Below, one piece after another: positions 6,036 through 8,748 of a DNA stretch of 8,748 bases. A program made the position numbers and the translations under genes. This DNA is from Lentisphaeria bacterium UBA7640 (GTDB lineage: Bacteria > Verrucomicrobiota > Lentisphaeria > Victivallales > Victivallaceae): positions 1-8,748 of the forward strand of contig DLIO01000097.1 in the NCBI GenBank assembly GCA_002483765.1. The letters run 5' to 3'. Every line of letters begins with the position of its first letter. Position 1 is the stretch's first letter. The notes under the pieces were generated by a model. It saw nothing but the letters and a program-made list of their open reading frames with translations, was not told where the DNA came from and searched no databases.

Positions 6036-6040
6036 ATAAC
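6028..6040. promoter_or_regulatory. Operator candidate GTTATA-C-TATAAC over the -10 box
   Basis: This is a perfect inverted repeat with 6-bp arms around one central base. It covers the whole -10 hexamer and reaches nearly to the predicted start of transcription. A dimeric winged-helix protein bound here would block polymerase, so autorepression by the encoded GntR/LacI-type regulator is the simplest reading. Part of the symmetry could come from the AT-rich -10 itself. Confidence 0.45.
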
Positions 6041-6067
6041 ACAACAAGAGATTGTATAAGGAAAATT

Positions 6068-7207
6068 ATGAATAGTAATCTGATAAATCAATTGCCCAAA
6101 GCATTACGCATCAAAGAAGAACTAAAAAAAGAGATTCTCTCTGGAGCGTTCGGAAATCATGGTGAATCCTTCATCTCGGTTCGTGCGATTGCCAGTACTC
6201 GCGACGTATCACTGAAGACCGCTCAACGAATCATGACTCTACTAAGAGAGGACGGCTTCGTTGCACTTAAAGGCAACAGGCATCAACTGGCCGACACTTC
6301 ACAATTAGCTAATAACCAAACGAACATCCAAGACAACCTGCTGGGCCTAGTTGTCACCAATTTGGAAAACCCTTTCTTTGCAATTTTAGCCAAAGAGGTA
6401 GAGTTGTCTGCCGAACAAGCGGGATTTAAGTTGATGATGGGTAGTAGCAATTATGATGTTCAACGCGAAAAAGAGATTATCGATATGTTCCAAAACTCCG
6501 GTGTCGCCGGCATAATTGCATGCCCAGCTCAGAGTGATCATCTTTCCAGTTTTTACGACTCTCTTAGCGTGCCCTACATAATGGTTGGACGCCGTCCCGA
6601 AAAATCAACTGCGGATGCTGTTTTGGTGCATAACTTCAATGCCGGACACATGGTTGCCAGTCATTTTGTGCGCAATCATTATACCAACTTCGGTTATTTC
6701 GGTTTGAAACAATTCCATCCCAATCTCAGATTTGATGGCTATGTCAATGGATTGGCTGAACATAAATACCAGATTCCTGCCGAAAATATTATCACCGCCG
6801 ACTCCAAAAACTTCGATGATTCCACCGCGGCTTTAAAACAGATGCTGACGACAGCGGAAAAACCCATTGCAATGTTCTGCTTCCACGATTTACTGGCGGC
6901 AAAGCTGGTGCGGGTCTGCCGGGAATGTAGATTGAAAATCCCGGAAGATGTCGGAATTTGCGGCTTTGACAATCTGCCGATTGCTTCCGCAATGATTCCT
7001 TCGCTCACCACCGTAGCATATCCTATTGCGGACATGGCGCAAATCGCCGTTGAACGACTCAAAAGGAAGATCAGTGGGGAGAATAGCAGAAAACAATTTA
7101 CCTGTTTTCTGGAACCCAATTTGGCAGTCCGGGAAAGCTCAAAAGATGTTGCCGCGAAAAAACACCCGGAATTTGCAACTCATGATTACGCATATCAACT
7201 AAATTGA
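6068..7207 (+). CDS. GntR-HTH / LacI-type sensor transcriptional regulator
   Basis: DNA-binding regulator of 379 aa with the AraR-like architecture. Residues about 10-75 form a GntR winged helix-turn-helix (SVRAIASTRDVSLKTAQRIM at 37-56 as the helix-turn-helix, then LLREDGFVALKGN as helix end and wing). Residues about 90-355 form a LacI/periplasmic-binding-type ligand domain, with GLVVTNLENPFFAILAKEVE at 93-112, VAGIIACPA at 146-154, GFDNLPIA at 299-306 near the hinge, and the C-terminal subdomain with PSLTTVAYP at 311-319. This sensor type usually binds a sugar, which releases the protein from its operator. AAGGA five nt before the ATG supports the start. The gene lies behind a strong promoter with an overlapping palindrome and 46 nt ahead of a hydrolase-like gene, so it probably controls itself and that gene. 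The ligand cannot be deduced. The last 20-25 residues extend past the usual fold end. Confidence 0.93.
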   Translation: MNSNLINQLPKALRIKEELKKEILSGAFGNHGESFISVRAIASTRDVSLKTAQRIMTLLREDGFVALKGNRHQLADTSQLANNQTNIQDNLLGLVVTNLENPFFAILAKEVELSAEQAGFKLMMGSSNYDVQREKEIIDMFQNSGVAGIIACPAQSDHLSSFYDSLSVPYIMVGRRPEKSTADAVLVHNFNAGHMVASHFVRNHYTNFGYFGLKQFHPNLRFDGYVNGLAEHKYQIPAENIITADSKNFDDSTAALKQMLTTAEKPIAMFCFHDLLAAKLVRVCRECRLKIPEDVGICGFDNLPIASAMIPSLTTVAYPIADMAQIAVERLKRKISGENSRKQFTCFLEPNLAVRESSKDVAAKKHPEFATHDYAYQLN

Positions 7208-7253
7208 CCCAATTTAAACATAAGCAAAAACAACAAAACACAAAGGAAGAAAA

Positions 7254-8291
7254 ATGGCTATTACACAAACAGCAATCAGTTATTATGGATTGAATTACGT
7301 CGAACACGCTGAGAAAGATTTTCAGGAAATGCTGGATCACGGTTGTACGACGGTGATTTTGGCGATCACGGAATTCGATATGGATTTCTGGTTCCCGAGC
7401 ATCCCGAAAATCGTTGACAAAGCGCATGAATTAGGCTTGCGAGTGTTGCTTGACCCGTGGGGTATCGGCAAGTTTTTCGGGGGCGAACAAGTCAGTCTAT
7501 TTTTACAGAACAACATCGAAAACCGTCAAGTCGGCGCCATTAGTGGCGAAAAACTGCCGTTTGCCTGTTTCAACACCCAATCATTTCGTGATTATTTTCA
7601 AAGGATTTGTCTAAAACTGGCGCGTGAAACCACTGCGGATGGTTTTTTCTGGGACGAACCTCATTACGCATTTCCGAAATCTTATGCTTCAATTACTGGC
7701 GGAGCATCTGACGAATGGAGTTGCCGTTGTCCAAATTGTATGCGATTGTTCAAAAATTACTATGGCTATGAAATGCCTAAAACAATGAATGACGATGTCA
7801 AACAATTCAGATGGCGCGAAGCTTTGTTCATTCTTGAAGATACTTCACGCAAAATCAAAGAGATTAATCCTAATTCAGAGATAACCTGTTGTGTCCACGC
7901 AACACTGAACAGTTATTATGTTACAGAATATCGCGGTTATGACAACTGGGATATGGTGGCGTCATCGCCATATTTTGATGTTTTTTCAACGACTATCATC
8001 GCGTGGCATCTGCCAGCTGATTTCTTTGAAGAAATTACCCGTCGTACCGTTGAAATGGCAAAAAAATATGGTAAAAAATCAGAACGTTGGATTTTTGGAT
8101 ACTACAAACAACCCACTGATTTTGCGCAAATTGACAAAGTTGTTGATCTCTATGAACGTTTGGGTGTAGATCGCTTAGCAGCATGGACCTATCGTGGTGG
8201 CTTCGGAACCGTTCTAGCAGCGCCAGACCCAATCAAACTCTGGGATAGAATCGGTGAAAATTATAAAAGAGTTTTAGACGCTAGGAGTTAG
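7254..8291 (+). CDS. Putative TIM-barrel glycoside hydrolase-like protein
   Basis: Cytoplasmic protein of 345 aa with no signal peptide. Its repeated strand-helix pattern fits a (beta/alpha)8 barrel: TTVILAITEF (32-41) and LRVLLDPWG (62-70) read as successive early strands. GFFWDEPH (130-137) is a strand ending in Asp134-Glu135, the usual position of a glycosidase acid residue. WIFGYY (279-284) and LAAWTYRGG (308-316) are late strands with aromatic and Arg residues lining a pocket. A C-x-C-x-x-C cluster (Cys157, Cys159, Cys162) followed by F-x3-YGYEMP comes right after the DE strand and may bind zinc or shape the active-site loop. AAGGA lies 7 nt before the ATG. The preceding sugar-sensing-type regulator supports a carbohydrate role. 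The family and substrate were not recognised, and the enzymatic function is inferred from fold-like features only. Confidence 0.72.
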   Translation: MAITQTAISYYGLNYVEHAEKDFQEMLDHGCTTVILAITEFDMDFWFPSIPKIVDKAHELGLRVLLDPWGIGKFFGGEQVSLFLQNNIENRQVGAISGEKLPFACFNTQSFRDYFQRICLKLARETTADGFFWDEPHYAFPKSYASITGGASDEWSCRCPNCMRLFKNYYGYEMPKTMNDDVKQFRWREALFILEDTSRKIKEINPNSEITCCVHATLNSYYVTEYRGYDNWDMVASSPYFDVFSTTIIAWHLPADFFEEITRRTVEMAKKYGKKSERWIFGYYKQPTDFAQIDKVVDLYERLGVDRLAAWTYRGGFGTVLAAPDPIKLWDRIGENYKRVLDARS

Positions 8292-8295
8292 GAGT
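8282..8295. repeat. Tandem heptamer TAGGAGT at the hydrolase stop codon
   Basis: Two exact TAGGAGT copies (8282-8288 and 8289-8295) are followed by a partial third (TAGAATT). The first copy covers the Arg-Ser end of the hydrolase, and the TAG stop (8289-8291) is the start of the second. Such expansions often mark intergenic repeat DNA that has grown up to a gene end. Confidence 0.45.
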
Positions 8296-8313
8296 TAGAA
8301 TTGGGAATGTCAC

Positions 8314-8345
8314 CACTGATAAACACTAATTGAGCACTAATAAAA
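8314..8345. repeat. Degenerate 10-11 bp tandem repeat CACT[G/A]AT
   Basis: Three imperfect units follow each other: CACTGATAAA, CACTAATTGAG and CACTAATAAAA. The spacing is close to one DNA helical turn. Similar CACTGAT arrays occur in intergenic DNA of some environmental bacteria (recalled, unchecked). No function is evident. Confidence 0.5.
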
Positions 8346-8556
8346 AAAGTTTTAAGGTTTTAATGGAGGTAAAAGTTTAGTCTCAAAAAGTTGAGTAATG
8401 AATTCGGAGGTACTACGATAGTGCCGGAAGTTGAGAAATTTAACAGAAAAGAAAAAAGTTGAAAATATTTCGTAAGAATAAAACTAAAAGTGAAAAGATA
8501 TTTCATAAAGGTAGAAACAAAATCATGACAAAAAGATCACAAAATAATCAGCAAGG

Positions 8557-8572
8557 GACAGGCTATCCTGCC
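8557..8572 (-). terminator. Weak hairpin after the right-edge gene fragment
   Basis: GACAGG (8557-8562) and CCTGCC (8567-8572) pair around a 4-nt loop. The one irregular pair is a G-U wobble in minus-strand RNA. On that strand the sequence continues CTTGCTGATTATTTTG, moderately uridine-rich but with no immediate run. It begins 24 nt past the stop of the possible minus-strand gene. Confidence 0.25.
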
Positions 8573-8596
8573 GGAATCAGTTTCTCGATTTCGGTT

Positions 8597-8748
8597 TCAC
8601 CGGATGTTCTCTACTATCTCTGCAATGGTTTCATGAATTTTTGTCATGGGCCCTCCGGCATTGCTAGGCAAAAGAACTGTTCCAACACTGGAGACGAAGA
8701 GTTGTTGCCCATTATTGCCATGAGAACTTTGAGAGGGTTTAACCCTCG
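8597..8748 (-). CDS. Possible C-terminal fragment of an unidentified gene
   Basis: A minus-strand frame is open from the window edge to TGA at 8597, giving 50 codons. It reads like a genuine protein end: LFVSSVGTVLLPSNAGGP, then a regular amphipathic helix MTKIHETIAEIVENIR. By eye about 70 percent of its codons start with a purine, more than in the exactly antisense plus-strand frame (ATG 8525, also open to the edge). A weak terminator-like hairpin follows it. No family was recognised and the start lies outside the window, so this could still be a chance frame. Confidence 0.35.
   Translation of the reverse strand, partial: RVKPSQSSHGNNGQQLFVSSVGTVLLPSNAGGPMTKIHETIAEIVENIR

Larger units (their letters stand above)
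8292..8596. other. Gene-free stretch after the hydrolase gene
   Basis: No supported gene. It opens with two groups of short tandem repeats, then an AT-rich tract with two GGAGG sequences (near 8365 and 8406) that precede only very short frames. A small CTCAA/TTGAG hairpin (8382-8395) is present. No clear intrinsic terminator for the plus-strand operon is visible. Confidence 0.5.

Noticed and set aside
6739..7119. Minus-strand 126-codon frame within the regulator gene
   Set aside because: It is antisense to a clear GntR/LacI-type regulator and its product has no domain features.
8525..8748. Plus-strand frame from ATG 8525, open to the window edge
   Set aside because: It is exactly codon-aligned antisense to the more protein-like minus-strand frame, has no well-placed ribosome-binding site, and its product looks compositionally random.
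1..8748. CRISPR array, tRNA/rRNA genes, insertion sequence or prophage genes
   Set aside because: No regularly spaced repeats, no cloverleaf or rRNA signatures, and no transposase or integrase motifs were seen on either strand.

Overview
The window looks like a piece of an AT-rich bacterial chromosome. Four genes run on the minus strand on the left and two on the plus strand on the right, with long gene-poor gaps between and around them. The lineage cannot be fixed from the sequence. A regulator with a GntR-type N-terminus and a LacI-type sensor, next to an unassigned cytoplasmic glycosidase-like barrel with a C-x-C-x-x-C cluster, would suit a Lentisphaerae/Verrucomicrobia-type carbohydrate degrader. 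That placement is inference.

Left part (1-808): no convincing gene. It holds a well-formed plus-strand promoter at 327-355 with nothing recognisable downstream, and a hairpin at 734-766 after the aminotransferase. Next, on the minus strand, come a fold-type I aminotransferase (809-1990) and a three-subunit proton-translocating nicotinamide nucleotide transhydrogenase. Its transcription order is pntAA (5076-3916), pntAB (3888-3580), pntB (3587-2148). pntAB and pntB overlap by 8 nt, so they are very probably translationally coupled. A promoter candidate and overlapping TTAATCAA-type palindromes lie upstream of pntAA. A 15-bp-arm hairpin separates pntB from the aminotransferase, which has its own weaker promoter candidate.

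Middle (5077-6067): about 1 kb without a large gene. It has a GC-rich 41-nt near-palindrome (5708-5748), short tandem motifs and a possible 45-residue membrane protein on the minus strand (5812-5949). Right part: a near-consensus promoter with a 13-bp palindrome over its -10 box drives a GntR/LacI-type repressor (6068-7207) and, 46 nt later, a TIM-barrel hydrolase-like protein (7254-8291). The two look like a regulator and target pair, presumably sensing a sugar. After them come degenerate short tandem repeats and, at the right edge, the possible C-terminus of an unidentified minus-strand gene.

The most unusual signal is in the transhydrogenase, which has the right architecture but non-standard residues at three functional sites. 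The Lys-Arg-Ser motif that reads the NADP 2'-phosphate in PntB is Asn-Phe-Asp. Neither of the two alternative proton-channel histidines is present. The mobile-loop Tyr-Ala-Lys of the NAD(H) domain is His-Ala-Asn. Together these suggest a divergent form whose cofactor preference and ion coupling cannot be assumed. Whether this is a known clade feature could not be checked here.
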